64,000 nt of DNA from NCBI RefSeq assembly GCF_003071065.1, contig NZ_QCXX01000005.1, forward strand, positions 124,001-188,000, in the 5' to 3' direction. The notes beneath the pieces were generated by a model. That model searched no databases, had not been told where the DNA came from, and worked only from the letters and a program-made list of their open reading frames with translations. Position 1 is the stretch's first letter. Each line of letters begins with the position of its first letter. Shown one piece after another: positions 1 through 8,822 of the stretch. This stretch comes from Sphingobacterium athyrii. Lineage in GTDB: Bacteria; Bacteroidota; Bacteroidia; Sphingobacteriales; Sphingobacteriaceae. The translations under genes were made by a program, and so were the position numbers.

Positions 1-1815
1 GTCCAGTGACCGAAGCTTATGGCTTGAAACATTTTTTCGGGACAAGGCCTGCAAGCCGAACGTTGTGGTAACAAACAAGCTATTTACACCTTTCCCCGTC
101 GACTTGACAACTCCTTTAGATACGCTTAACTCTGGTGTCCATATGGCTTCCTTTAAGTTGTCTATATAGGAAATTGCCTCGTTTTTGATCGTATAGGCTT
201 CTTTTAACGTATCAAGAAAAAGGTCAAGCTGGTCTTCATTCATTTGATTAAGAATCAAATTACTGCGTATATCTAATATAAGGCTGGGCTGCCAATTAAA
301 CGCACGTTTTACGAAATTATTGAGTCCCAGATTGGCGTCCAGTTCATGTCGATTATTGCTTTGGTCAGTCTGCTTTAGACGATTGAGAGGGATTTCATTA
401 TTGAAAAAAATATCCTCTTGCTGTCCAAGTTGGTTATTTTGCGTTTCAAATTTATAATACAGTTCAAACTTCGAGGCAATCGAATCATTACGCCTCAAGT
501 TAAAACCCAGTTTTCCTTTATGGCGGTCTTCGTCTCTATAAATGCTTTTTTCTAAATTTGATAACAGCTGATTTCCCTGGTCGATCACATTCCGATTATA
601 CCGTTGCCTACCACTTGTCTTGTTTTTTTGAACATCTGTATTGATGCGAAGATCCCATTTATTATTTTTGTACTTGATTACACCTAGGTAAGACTGGTTG
701 ATTCCATCACTATTGTGTTGCTGCTTTTCAGCTATATATTGTTTCTGATCTCCCTCAAGGATTCGAATTTCCTGAATATCCGTTATGCTCTCTGATTTTC
801 TGTCATTCAAAAGCAATTGGATATCAGTGTTTAATTTCTTGTTCCAATTTCGTTCAAATTTAGCACCTCCAATTAAGAATTTATTCAAACCTGTTTGCCC
901 AAACATTGGCGTATTGGCCTCAAGATTCTCCCCCCCTGGCTTGTAAACATTTGCTGCCAGAAAATCGCTCAAATTGCGAGCGATCTTGTTGGTATTGTTA
1001 CCGCCTGCAAAAAGACTAATTTGATTTTTCGGGTTAAAAACATTGACTAAAAATGTTCCCTCTTTATGTGCTTCAGTGCCTTCACTTAATGAAACCTTTC
1101 CGAATAAACCTCTTTTCTTCTTATTCTTAAGGATAATATCAATTTCGAATTGCTCTTCTTGATGGGCTGTATTTTGTGGGCTTTCATAGACTTTCACTTT
1201 TTCAATAGCATCAGAAGGTAGATTTCTGGTCGCGATAGCTGGGTCTCGGCCAAAGAAAGGCTTGCCTTCAACAAGAACTTTAGCCACGTTCTTTCCATTG
1301 ACTGTAATCTTACCATCCCCCCAAACGATAATTCCAGGTACTTTAGTCAAGAGATCCTCTACAACTGCGTTCGGCTGCAGTAAAAAGGCCTCTGGATTTA
1401 TTTCCAAGGTATCGCTATTCATTAATATCGGTGGGCGATTGATAACGACCTCTTCCATCCTCCTCGAAGTCCTGTTAAGCTGGATGTTACCTATATTGAT
1501 CTCTGTCTTTCCAACCGGCACCGATATATCTATCTCTGCTTTGTCAAATCCAATATGCGATATTCGGATTTGGAAAATGGAATCTACAAAAGATAGCTTG
1601 GCAAGAGTAAAAAAACCGGTATTATTTGTAAATCCATAGTGTAGTATTTTGCCATTTTTCTTTTGGTATATTGTTACCGTAGCAGCAGCAATAGGTTTCT
1701 TAGCCACGCTATCAATAACATAGCCCTGTATAGCCAATTTCCTGTCGGAAATGGATTGGCAATGGACCATGATGTGTGCAGCTAATAAAAATAAAATAAT
1801 TAGAGATCTAATCAT
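1..1815 (-). CDS. TonB-type outer-membrane receptor with carboxypeptidase-regulatory-like domain (C-terminus beyond window)
   Basis: Open to the window edge: 605 codons are visible from ATG at 1815 and the C-terminal barrel is missing. A signal peptide (MIRSLIILFLLAAHIMVHCQ) is followed by a carboxypeptidase-regulatory-like beta-sandwich (about residues 28-105), a linker with RRMEEVVI and NSDTLEI, then a plug-like region with VEDLLTKVPGI and a long, Asn-rich strand region. This resembles Bacteroidota outer-membrane beta-barrel receptors rather than SusC, since the SusC plug signature was not seen. The first 8 bases overlap the end of the CxxC gene upstream, which suggests translational coupling. 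It is the last visible gene of the cassette that begins at 5287. The ligand cannot be told from sequence. Confidence 0.8.
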   Translation of the reverse strand, partial: MIRSLIILFLLAAHIMVHCQSISDRKLAIQGYVIDSVAKKPIAAATVTIYQKKNGKILHYGFTNNTGFFTLAKLSFVDSIFQIRISHIGFDKAEIDISVPVGKTEINIGNIQLNRTSRRMEEVVINRPPILMNSDTLEINPEAFLLQPNAVVEDLLTKVPGIIVWGDGKITVNGKNVAKVLVEGKPFFGRDPAIATRNLPSDAIEKVKVYESPQNTAHQEEQFEIDIILKNKKKRGLFGKVSLSEGTEAHKEGTFLVNVFNPKNQISLFAGGNNTNKIARNLSDFLAANVYKPGGENLEANTPMFGQTGLNKFLIGGAKFERNWNKKLNTDIQLLLNDRKSESITDIQEIRILEGDQKQYIAEKQQHNSDGINQSYLGVIKYKNNKWDLRINTDVQKNKTSGRQRYNRNVIDQGNQLLSNLEKSIYRDEDRHKGKLGFNLRRNDSIASKFELYYKFETQNNQLGQQEDIFFNNEIPLNRLKQTDQSNNRHELDANLGLNNFVKRAFNWQPSLILDIRSNLILNQMNEDQLDLFLDTLKEAYTIKNEAISYIDNLKEAIWTPELSVSKGVVKSTGKGVNSLFVTTTFGLQALSRKNVSSHKLRSLD

Positions 1816-2416
1816 TTAATATGCTTTTTACATTTTTCAAATAAGCGTCCGTTTGATTAGGATACTCTTTAAAAGGTATAAATATTTTATCTACTCTCAA
1901 TGGATCAGGAGACAGAACAAAAAGGAAAGGTAAATTCTTATTTTCCAAACTCAATCCTAAATTCTGTTCTTCAATAAAGTAGGGTTGTATTTTTAGCCCT
2001 AAATCTTTATACTTAATTCTAAAATCTCTTGGACTCATTCCATCTATGATCATACACACATGATGTTCATTGCTTGCGAAAAAAGTCTGCAACTTATTTA
2101 ATACCTGATCAATACAAAGATGGCAGTCATACTGAGAATACCTGAATACTAACAAAGGTTGTTTTGAAGCGAGTTTCTTAATCGATATTTTATTATTATT
2201 TATATCCAAAATATTAAGCTGTTCTTCTACCGTTTTCCCAGTATTAGGAATGACTAACTCAGGATAGATATCCAAAAATAAATTACCATTGTCGCTTGCT
2301 GTTATTGTATTCTTATTTTTTGCTTTGGATTGCGGAAGCCACTGGGCTACTATATAGGCAAAAGCTGTAATTATGATGAAATAAAGTATGAAAATATGAA
2401 TTTTGAGCTTTAACAT
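1808..2416 (-). CDS. Membrane-anchored thioredoxin-fold protein with CxxC motif
   Basis: A 202-residue protein with one N-terminal membrane segment (about residues 6-26) and a periplasmic thioredoxin-like domain. The sequence YDCHLCIDQVLNKL near residue 95 gives a CHLC redox motif placed as in redoxins, and NLPFLFVL near residue 162 is a plausible cis-Pro loop. The strand before the motif (LLVFRYS) fits the fold. It is likely a thiol-disulfide protein, though reductase, oxidase or carrier cannot be separated. It sits between two beta-propeller genes and a receptor gene, 5 bases after one and overlapping the other, in the same operon as a secreted protein with eight mature cysteines. That peptide is a natural candidate substrate (inference). 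Confidence 0.7.
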   Translation of the reverse strand: MLKLKIHIFILYFIIITAFAYIVAQWLPQSKAKNKNTITASDNGNLFLDIYPELVIPNTGKTVEEQLNILDINNNKISIKKLASKQPLLVFRYSQYDCHLCIDQVLNKLQTFFASNEHHVCMIIDGMSPRDFRIKYKDLGLKIQPYFIEEQNLGLSLENKNLPFLFVLSPDPLRVDKIFIPFKEYPNQTDAYLKNVKSILND

Positions 2417-2421
2417 GATAG

Positions 2422-3642
2422 TTAATATGGTGAATAATCTTGTTTCAAGTATGATAGCCTTAGAATAATATTGTGTGATCTTCTACTCATCAATGCTTTT
2501 AAATGAGTCGGGAGTAAGCTCTCCCGTTCTGACATTGAGAGTTCTTCATATCTCCGTTTTAACGAAAGAAAAGGTAGTTCAGAGATCAATGCTCCCTGAT
2601 CTATACCAATTACAGGGCTTAATCGCTCCACAATAGACAGGCCTGTTGACAGATCTTCTGTTTTTCTCAGATCAAATAAATCTCCTGTTGACAAATTATA
2701 CAAAAAAGTGCCTCCTTTCGCATTAGGAAATAAATTGAACGTAAGCCAGCTTCCTGATTGATAAACTCCCTGTATTAAATAGATTATAGACCTATTTGAC
2801 CGTAAATACTCATTCCATCGATTGTAATACGCTACATTACTTAGAAAGTCCCCAGGAAGCATATTTGACAATGGTAACATGAATCTATACCTTAAATACG
2901 GCACAGCAACGCTGTCTATTCCATAAACTGAATAATCATATGGTCTGGTAAAAAACATATTACCCCTGTCAGAATGATAAAAATGAAGCCTACTTTCACT
3001 CAATGAAACATTTTTCCGTGCAGTATCAGCTGGTAAATAAGAACTAAGTCTTTTCCCTGTTTGTGCTTCATAGCGAACAAGGCTAACAAAATTAAAATCA
3101 TCATCAAGATGATAGTATAGTTGATAGCCATTGAATGTTACATAATCTCTATAGTTTCTATCCCGTACTTCAGACTCTAAAACATTACTGTTTAGATCCA
3201 AAGTGTATGTCCGTGAAAGCATATGATCATCAAACGAAAGAATGTCTTTCGTCTTTTCAATAGCAAAGCGAGAAATGGACTTAAATGGTCTATTAGCATT
3301 GTCTTTATCTAATTTATGACTGAAGCATCCGTCTTTCTTAAAGAAGAAGAGTGTGTTTAAATTTCCATCTAAAATAATATAGTAATTTTTAGATACCTCC
3401 AATTGTGATATTCCTAAAAATTGGGATTCTCGATTAGTTTCAAGAGGAACATATCGAATAGAATCAAACAGTTTTACGTCAACTCCTACACTGGCCGATG
3501 CAGGATCTATTCGAATTTCGAGCGTTTTTGTTGCTGAATCCGTCATGAATCTACTGTCGGCCCTACACATTAAGACTTGAAACAAGGAAATCAATATAGC
3601 GAGTAGAATGCCGTAAGTATCTTTTTTACTTTTTAACGTCAT
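2422..3642 (-). CDS. Six-bladed beta-propeller protein (second copy)
   Basis: Unknown function. The N-terminus has a hydrophobic segment (residues 10-28, ending near Cys-Arg-Ala), so it is exported or is a lipoprotein. The block FDSIRYVPLET followed by an ILDGNLNTLFFFKKDG strand is typical of the six-bladed beta-propeller (DUF5128-like) proteins of Bacteroidota. It is paralogous to the gene just upstream (same FDSIRYVPLET/LDSVKFIPLET block and the same C-terminal layout). ATG at 3642 is preferred; an upstream TTG at 3648 is in frame. Its start lies inside the end of the upstream gene (17 bases of overlap), so the pair is probably translated together. Confidence 0.7.
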   Translation of the reverse strand: MTLKSKKDTYGILLAILISLFQVLMCRADSRFMTDSATKTLEIRIDPASASVGVDVKLFDSIRYVPLETNRESQFLGISQLEVSKNYYIILDGNLNTLFFFKKDGCFSHKLDKDNANRPFKSISRFAIEKTKDILSFDDHMLSRTYTLDLNSNVLESEVRDRNYRDYVTFNGYQLYYHLDDDFNFVSLVRYEAQTGKRLSSYLPADTARKNVSLSESRLHFYHSDRGNMFFTRPYDYSVYGIDSVAVPYLRYRFMLPLSNMLPGDFLSNVAYYNRWNEYLRSNRSIIYLIQGVYQSGSWLTFNLFPNAKGGTFLYNLSTGDLFDLRKTEDLSTGLSIVERLSPVIGIDQGALISELPFLSLKRRYEELSMSERESLLPTHLKALMSRRSHNIILRLSYLKQDYSPY

Positions 3643-4870
3643 ATACAATTATACTTTTGGGTTTTATTAGCGTTAGAATAGGATTTTGGTTATTCCCATT
3701 TTTATACAATGTCTTCAAATGGTCAGGCAATGAGGATAAGTACCCTTGATTTTTTATGTTACGGGTTATTGCTTGTATAATTTGGCTAGCTGAAACCGAC
3801 GAAATATAACTATCACCATCAACTCCTAAAACAGTGTTATTTGCAATAGGTAGAAAAAAAGTAGAGGAATCAGAAAGATAATTCCTAAAATCAATTGCAA
3901 CTTCAGATCTAAGGGAATAAAGAAACGTACTCTTATACCTAGAACCAATCAACCTACACGAGAGCATATCACCTGCTTTATAAAAATCTGTGATTAAATA
4001 CACCTTAGAGCGACTAGAATCTAAATATTTACGTCTTTTGTTACTATACTTTTTGTTTGTTAAAAAATCCTCTGGCAGTTTGAACTTTTCTGGCAAACAT
4101 ATATCTATATACCGATTTATTTTTCCCTTTTTGTCAAATTCATAAACAGTATAATCTCCTGGGCGGGAAAACAGCAAATTTTCCTTGGATCTAAAAAAAT
4201 ACTTTCGAGCATCATACATATCATTATAATAGATTATAGAGGGATCAAAAAATAAATAGGAACCTAATTCCTTTTCGCCTTCGTTGACGACGATAGTTGG
4301 CGAACTATCTGTATTCGAATTTCTACTTTCGTATGAAAAATAATTGATTGTATACTTACCTAAATGATAAAATTCTCGAATGTTATAATCAATAGGCTTT
4401 TTATCTCGCATTTTTAAAAAATTTCCAGAAAAATCAAACTCATAAACATTAGGCTTCTGTTGGTCTAAAAAGGATAAAATTTTGCGATTAGGATCTAATG
4501 AAAATTTAGCGATGCTATTATAAGGAACAGGTATGTCCATATTTTTTGGACTAATTCTTCTAACAAATTTTCCGTCTTTGTTGAAAAATAAAATTTGATT
4601 AGACATTCTGTCCAGAATCAGATATAGGCTATCAATAATCTCGATCTGTGATATTTCCGCGAATTCCGATTCAGGAGTTGTTTCCAATGGAATAAATTTT
4701 ACAGAATCTAAAAAATTACTTGTTCTCAGAGATAAAAGCTGATCTGGCTGTATTTTCAGGAAACGTAAATCGGAACGCTGATTAGTAGCATTCCGATTTA
4801 CAGAATTTGAACATCCCCATCCTAAAAAAATAAAAAACAAAATAATCGCTGTAACCGATAAATATTTCAT
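3626..4870 (-). CDS. Six-bladed beta-propeller lipoprotein (first copy)
   Basis: A 414-residue lipoprotein: the signal peptide ends in FLGWGCSNS, so Cys20 is the likely lipidated residue. LDSVKFIPLETTPESEF (about residues 54-70) and ILDRMSNQILFFNKDGKF (about 90-107) are the recurring blocks of the six-bladed propeller family. No catalytic motif is visible. Its role is probably binding or scaffolding at the outer membrane. It starts 9 bases after the Cys-rich peptide gene and overlaps its paralogue, so the peptide, both propellers, the CxxC protein and the receptor appear to form one operon. Proteins of this type are known next to small secreted peptides in Bacteroides (NVEALA type), but the peptide here has a different sequence. 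Confidence 0.72.
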   Translation of the reverse strand: MKYLSVTAIILFFIFLGWGCSNSVNRNATNQRSDLRFLKIQPDQLLSLRTSNFLDSVKFIPLETTPESEFAEISQIEIIDSLYLILDRMSNQILFFNKDGKFVRRISPKNMDIPVPYNSIAKFSLDPNRKILSFLDQQKPNVYEFDFSGNFLKMRDKKPIDYNIREFYHLGKYTINYFSYESRNSNTDSSPTIVVNEGEKELGSYLFFDPSIIYYNDMYDARKYFFRSKENLLFSRPGDYTVYEFDKKGKINRYIDICLPEKFKLPEDFLTNKKYSNKRRKYLDSSRSKVYLITDFYKAGDMLSCRLIGSRYKSTFLYSLRSEVAIDFRNYLSDSSTFFLPIANNTVLGVDGDSYISSVSASQIIQAITRNIKNQGYLSSLPDHLKTLYKNGNNQNPILTLIKPKSIIVYDVKK

Positions 4871-4879
4871 TTAGAATAA

Positions 4880-5287
4880 TTATCTCGTTTCCAAACATTC
4901 AGGATTATCTTCTTCTCGACAAGGTACAAATTTGTCATAACAGGTCCAACCAGTAACTCGAACCTTTGTTTGAGTACAACTTTCTGACTCGTCTCTTGAA
5001 TCTACACAGGTGATATCTTTCGTAACTATTGGCTCTGAACCAAGTTCATACGAATATAATGTTCCTATCAGACGGCCCTTGTCATTATACATTTCTTGTG
5101 ACCCTCGCAATTCGCATGCTGGACATTCTACGTCAAATGTTTCTGCTACCCGAGAATACTGGTTGTATTCAACTTTCGTTATCGAGCAGTTAACAATACC
5201 GGCTGGGGGATCATCCGAAAAGCTTGTCCCAACAATTAAACAGCTCATAAGAGCTGATAATACACATAGTTTTTTCAAAAAGTTCAT
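4880..5287 (-). CDS. Small secreted cysteine-rich protein
   Basis: Not assignable to a named family. A 135-residue precursor with a clear signal peptide (hydrophobic residues 7-22, possible cleavage after about residue 24). The mature part holds eight cysteines (VNCS, ECPACE, ITCVD, ESCTQ, WTCYD, VPCRE, PECLE), enough for four disulfides, and is otherwise polar and acidic. It is the first gene of the cassette, 9 bases before a propeller lipoprotein gene. Export with disulfide formation is likely given the CxxC protein further down. It could be a surface-displayed ligand, a secreted peptide factor or the cargo of the receptor. Start chosen because the signal peptide begins there. Confidence 0.65.
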   Translation of the reverse strand: MNFLKKLCVLSALMSCLIVGTSFSDDPPAGIVNCSITKVEYNQYSRVAETFDVECPACELRGSQEMYNDKGRLIGTLYSYELGSEPIVTKDITCVDSRDESESCTQTKVRVTGWTCYDKFVPCREEDNPECLETR

Positions 5288-5531
5288 AATATTTAATTCT
5301 ATTTATAATTAATACATGCTAATTTGTTTTGGTCAAAGAAAAATAGAATGCTTGTACAAATCCTCAATAAAATAATTATTGAATAAAAGTTTCAGAAATT
5401 CATTTCAGAAATAATAAAGCTCTATATGTGTAAATTTCAATCGCAAAACTTATATTGCAAACATAAATAAGGATAATTAACTAAATATTAATCAATTATT
5501 AAACTTAATTTAAAAAACATATATATAACAT

Positions 5532-6575
5532 CAGTACCGTCCTAAATAAATTTTAAGGCCATAAAAATCTCTATCTACTGTTGTTTCCATGCAGATTTTG
5601 TTGATACTTTCGGATTTGACCCTCCCTTTGCGTTTCAGAACAGGTTAAACTGTCCATTTTGATCGGGTGGTTTACCCGAAATAAATGGGTCATCGGCCCA
5701 TTTCTACAGATCAATCTTCACGAAGATATTCAGCCTTATGAAATTCACCAGATTGGATAGGTTCCAGCTATATTTCGCCCGTTTTTGAATGTACCTGAAG
5801 AGTAGTATCCCGATCAGCGTTGTCCAGATCTGGATGTAAACGGCATTCTCAGAGTTGTCTACAAAACTGGAGACCTTTAACCGCTGCTTGAGGTGCTTAA
5901 AGAACGTCTCGATCTCCTAGCGCTCTTTGTAAAGTGCAGCTACCGTGGCCGCCTTCCATTGAAAATGATTGGTCAGGAACTCGTATTCCACATTTTTGAT
6001 ACTGTCCCAAACCCGGACAAGACGCATCTTCTTATTTCCGTACCGAGCTGCTGAGACGCCTTCCAAGGCAACAACTTGATCTTCAATTACCCCAGCTTCT
6101 TTCAGTTCATCGCTTTGCCAAGACTTCAATACCGTATATTTCATATTGGGTTTGCTCCTTGTTACGAAAAAGCAGCCCTTGCTGTCCAAAACGTTCATCC
6201 AGGCGTAATCGACGTAGCCCCGATCGACCACCAACACACATCCTTTGGGAAAGGATAGGGCCTTTGCCACTGTGGATTCATGTGTCTTGCCATCGGTAAT
6301 GTGCACGAAGCTGGGCATACAGCCATCGTAATCCAGTATCGTATGTAGTTTAATCGCACCTTTGGCACTTCGGAACCTTGCCCAATCAAACACCGAAAGG
6401 CAAAGCGGGATCACTGTGGCATCCATCAGCAGCACTTTGCGTTTCAACATGCGCAGTTCTGAGCGAAGATGCGTTTATATTTACCATGGTGGTGATTTGT
6501 TTTAGCGAACTAAATATAGCATTCCCTGCTATATCATTCACCACCACTTTTTAAATCACGTTTAGGACGGTACTG
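5532..6575 (-). mobile_element. Decayed IS4-family insertion sequence with perfect ends and target duplication
   Basis: The ends are 15-bp perfect inverted repeats, 5532-5546 (CAGTACCGTCCTAAA) and 6561-6575. They are flanked by a 9-bp direct repeat ATATAACAT at 5523-5531 and 6576-6584. The intact ends and duplication show transposition into AT-rich DNA upstream of the Cys-rich peptide gene. The inside is only about 1.04 kb and the transposase lacks its first third, so an internal deletion occurred near 6450-6480. A subterminal inverted repeat (TGGTGGTGA near 6495 against TCACCACCA near 6540) lies by the right end. Confidence 0.88.
5635..6450 (-). pseudogene. IS4-family (DUF4372 type) transposase, 5'-deleted with two amber codons
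   Basis: The reading frame encodes the DDE core of an IS4 transposase: LLMDATVIPLCLS carries the first Asp, VLVVDRGYVDY the second, and the YKER...EIETFFKHLKQ block the catalytic Glu region. The roughly 125 N-terminal residues are missing. Two in-frame TAG codons (5914-5916 and 5704-5706) stand where family members have Trp (YKERW, KIDLW), so both are simple TGG to TAG changes. The frame then runs to TGA at 5635. The element cannot make transposase from this gene. Confidence 0.88.
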
Positions 6576-6581
6576 ATATAA

Positions 6582-6836
6582 CATTTAAAACAGTTAAAAA
6601 ATGGCAGCAAAGATAAAAATGTATTTTCTCAGATTCTTGGTCTGATCGACCGCAGCTTTTTTGATAGAATTGTTCGCAAGCATGATTCGGATAAACATCC
6701 TACGTGTATCAACAGTTGTCCCTATCTGATGAACATGCTTTTCTGCCATTTATCTTATGCGGATTCGGTGCGGGACATCAGTAATGGTTTACGGAACACC
6801 ACTGGCAACATACGTCATATCTTTATTATCAACGGT
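6582..6836 (+). pseudogene. N-terminal fragment of a DUF4372 IS4-type transposase
   Basis: An open stretch without a usable start encodes SKDKNVFSQILGLIDRSFFD, then a Lys-His-Asp-Ser-Asp run and MLFCHLSYADSVRDIS. This is the conserved N-terminus of the same transposase family as the neighbouring element. It breaks off after about 75 residues at TTGNIRHI. It lies just outside the right inverted repeat and points the opposite way, so it is either a second copy or the missing 5' part after a rearrangement. Confidence 0.75.
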
Positions 6837-7069
6837 AAAATTTTCTCATCACATAGTCCGTATTTAAAATTGTTCCTCTTTTATCGTCGGTAAAAGAGGA
6901 TTTTTTCGTTATGGATACATCTTCCCGAATTAGTAAAGATGGGAGTGGAATAAATTCGTTTTTATAAATTAAAGTGCTTATGCTTGCCTCAACAATACAT
7001 GCCACGCTACCCAGCAGAACAGCGTCCCTGGGCGTGTCTTTTGCTTTAGTAGCCAATCATTATTTCTTT

Positions 7070-7532
7070 ATGTACGATAAACAAGCCTTTACTATTGATG
7101 AACAAATAAAGCAATTAACTAGAAGGGGATTGTATAAGGCATCGGAAAGACCAAAAATCACGACATCCAAACAGGTTTACGATATACTTTTCAATAACTG
7201 GCATCTGGGCAAGACAGAAATGACCGAACAGTTCTATATCCTGATAATGAACAGAGCAAACAATGTGATCGGGATGACCGAGATATCCAACGGAGGATTT
7301 GCTGGCACCTATGTTGATCCAAAACTGATATTCTCCATTGCCCTGAATGCACAGGATCATCCATCACCCTTGCCCATAACCGTCCAAGATCTAATCTGAA
7401 ACCAAGTGAACAGGATCTGAACATAACAAAAAGCTGGTTGAAATCGGCAAGCTATTGGACTTGTAGGTATTTGATCATCTGATATCGAACAGGTACAGTT
7501 ACTATTTTTTTGGAGATGAGGGACTGATGTAG
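7070..7532 (+). pseudogene. RadC-type JAB domain protein, frameshifted
   Basis: Frame 1 encodes a RadC-like N-terminal half (ITTSKQVYDILF, MTEQFYILIMNRANNVIG, GGFAGTYVDPKLIFSIALNAQ). After about 7345 the similarity moves to a second frame (SSITLAHNRPRSNLKPSEQD), then a third (KKLVEIGKLLDL and FDHLISNRYSYY), ending at TAG 7530-7532. The metal-binding HNHPSG motif has become HNRPRS. RadC homologues of this type are common on Bacteroidota integrative elements, so this is probably a leftover of one. Confidence 0.78.
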
Positions 7533-7603
7533 TCCAATAACTGCCAGCTGTTTTTAAAATTGCTGGCTTTCACATTAAAATGACTCTCACAAATTAGTTA
7601 GCT

Positions 7604-7644
7604 ATCGGATCATTATTGGTTCTTATCGGATCATATCGGATCAT
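7604..7644. repeat. Four-unit ATYGGMTCAT repeat upstream of fic
   Basis: Units begin at 7604, 7615, 7625 and 7635 (spacing 11, 10, 10), close to one helical turn, so every unit faces the same side of the DNA. The last unit ends about 30 bp before the ATG at 7674. The same four-unit block with identical spacing recurs after the gene at 8717-8757. The likely role is an operator for the Fic protein's C-terminal winged helix or another dedicated regulator (inference). Confidence 0.7.
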
Positions 7645-7673
7645 TTTTAGATGAAAATGTGTATATTCGATGT

Positions 7674-8717
7674 ATGAGTTTAGAAAATGTACACACGCAA
7701 AAGCTTGATCTTAACTGGAAGCTGATAAGTCTGATCAGTGAGGTTGATCGTTTTGATGCTTCATGGCAGGCCATTGAACGTCGGGAAGGTCAAAGCCTAA
7801 AAGAGCTGAAATCAATTGCAACAGTACGAAGCGTAGGTGCATCAACACGTATCGAAGGTTCTAAGTTAAGTGATGACGAAGTTGATGTTTTGCTAAAAAG
7901 CATGGATATTTCAAAGTTACAGGAACGTGATCAACAGGAGGTTGCTGGCTATTTTGAAGTATTAGACCTGATTGATGAAAGCTATGAGTTTATCCCTGTT
8001 TCAGAAAACGGTCTAAAAAACCTACATAATCAGCTTCTTAAATATAGCGAGAAAGACCAATGGCATAAGGGTGATTATAAGCAGCATACAAATGCCGTTG
8101 AAGCGCATTTGCCTGATGGAACAACACAAATCATTTTTCAGACCACAGCCCCTGGCTTTGCTACTGAAGATGCAATGCGTGAAATGTTTGAATGGTACGA
8201 TACCGATAATATTACTCACCCTTTGGTAAAGGTGGCTTTGTTCTGTTATGAATTTGTTTCTATACACCCTTTTCAAGATGGCAATGGAAGGCTTAGCCGA
8301 CTGCTATCAACACTGTTACTGCGAAAGTACGGTTATCAATGGATCAGGTATGTCAGCTTTGAACATGAAATAGAAAGTCAAAAAACTGAATATTATAGGG
8401 TATTAAGGGCTTGTCAGGCACAGAGACCAGGTGAAGATATTTCTGAATGGGTGATGTTTTTTCTAACGTGTTTACGTAATATTCAGGAAGCTTTGCTGCG
8501 TAAACTGGATGCAAGAAGTGTCACGCAAACCTTATCGCCTAAAGAGAAAACGCTGTTACTCATAATTGAAGGTAATCCTGGCATTAAAACTAGTGAGATT
8601 GCTGGAAAAATGGGAGCGTCAAATTCAACAATCAAAAGAATGCTGGATAAATTGATCAATGCAAAATTAATTGAGCGACATGGCTCGGGACCAGGGTCAT
8701 ATTATACTCTATTGTAA
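7674..8717 (+). CDS. Fic-domain protein (AMP-transferase type) with C-terminal winged helix
   Basis: Fic enzymes usually transfer AMP to hydroxyl side chains of target proteins. The catalytic motif HPFQDGNGRLSR is complete (about residues 198-209). The N-terminal inhibitory helix is present as STRIEG, matching [S/T]xxxE[G/N], so the protein is a self-inhibited class II Fic. Residues about 285-347 form a winged helix (KTSEIAGKMGASNSTIKRML), which points to DNA binding. ATG at 7674 is chosen over the in-frame GTG at 7659 because it gives the usual MSLE-like start. No antitoxin gene is adjacent. The gene stands alone between two copies of a periodic repeat and ends in a strong hairpin. Confidence 0.88.
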   Translation: MSLENVHTQKLDLNWKLISLISEVDRFDASWQAIERREGQSLKELKSIATVRSVGASTRIEGSKLSDDEVDVLLKSMDISKLQERDQQEVAGYFEVLDLIDESYEFIPVSENGLKNLHNQLLKYSEKDQWHKGDYKQHTNAVEAHLPDGTTQIIFQTTAPGFATEDAMREMFEWYDTDNITHPLVKVALFCYEFVSIHPFQDGNGRLSRLLSTLLLRKYGYQWIRYVSFEHEIESQKTEYYRVLRACQAQRPGEDISEWVMFFLTCLRNIQEALLRKLDARSVTQTLSPKEKTLLLIIEGNPGIKTSEIAGKMGASNSTIKRMLDKLINAKLIERHGSGPGSYYTLL

Positions 8718-8757
8718 TTGGCTCATTATTGGCTCTTATCGGATCATATCGGCTCAT
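8717..8757. repeat. Second ATYGGMTCAT four-unit repeat, downstream of fic
   Basis: Units begin at 8717, 8728, 8738 and 8748, the same 11-10-10 spacing as the upstream copy, with four differences in 40 bases. It starts on the last base of the fic stop codon. The pair of repeats exactly brackets the gene. Confidence 0.7.
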
Positions 8758-8792
8758 TCTCTTATGGATTAAGCAAAAAATAGACCATTAAA

Positions 8793-8822
8793 ACAAAAGC
8801 CAGCAAATTTTCTGGCTTTTGT
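8793..8822 (+). terminator. Rho-independent terminator of fic
   Basis: An 11-bp perfect stem (ACAAAAGCCAG with CTGGCTTTTGT), 8-base loop, followed by TTTT-rich sequence. Confidence 0.8.

Noticed and set aside
1262..1639. 125-residue plus-strand open frame
   Set aside because: It lies antisense inside the TonB-type receptor gene and has no family features; the minus frame has a clear signal peptide and domains.
5704..5916. UAG recoded as tryptophan in the transposase
   Set aside because: Both TAG codons replace Trp, but TAG ends other good genes here (for example the DUF1579-like and CxxC genes), so ordinary nonsense mutation is simpler.
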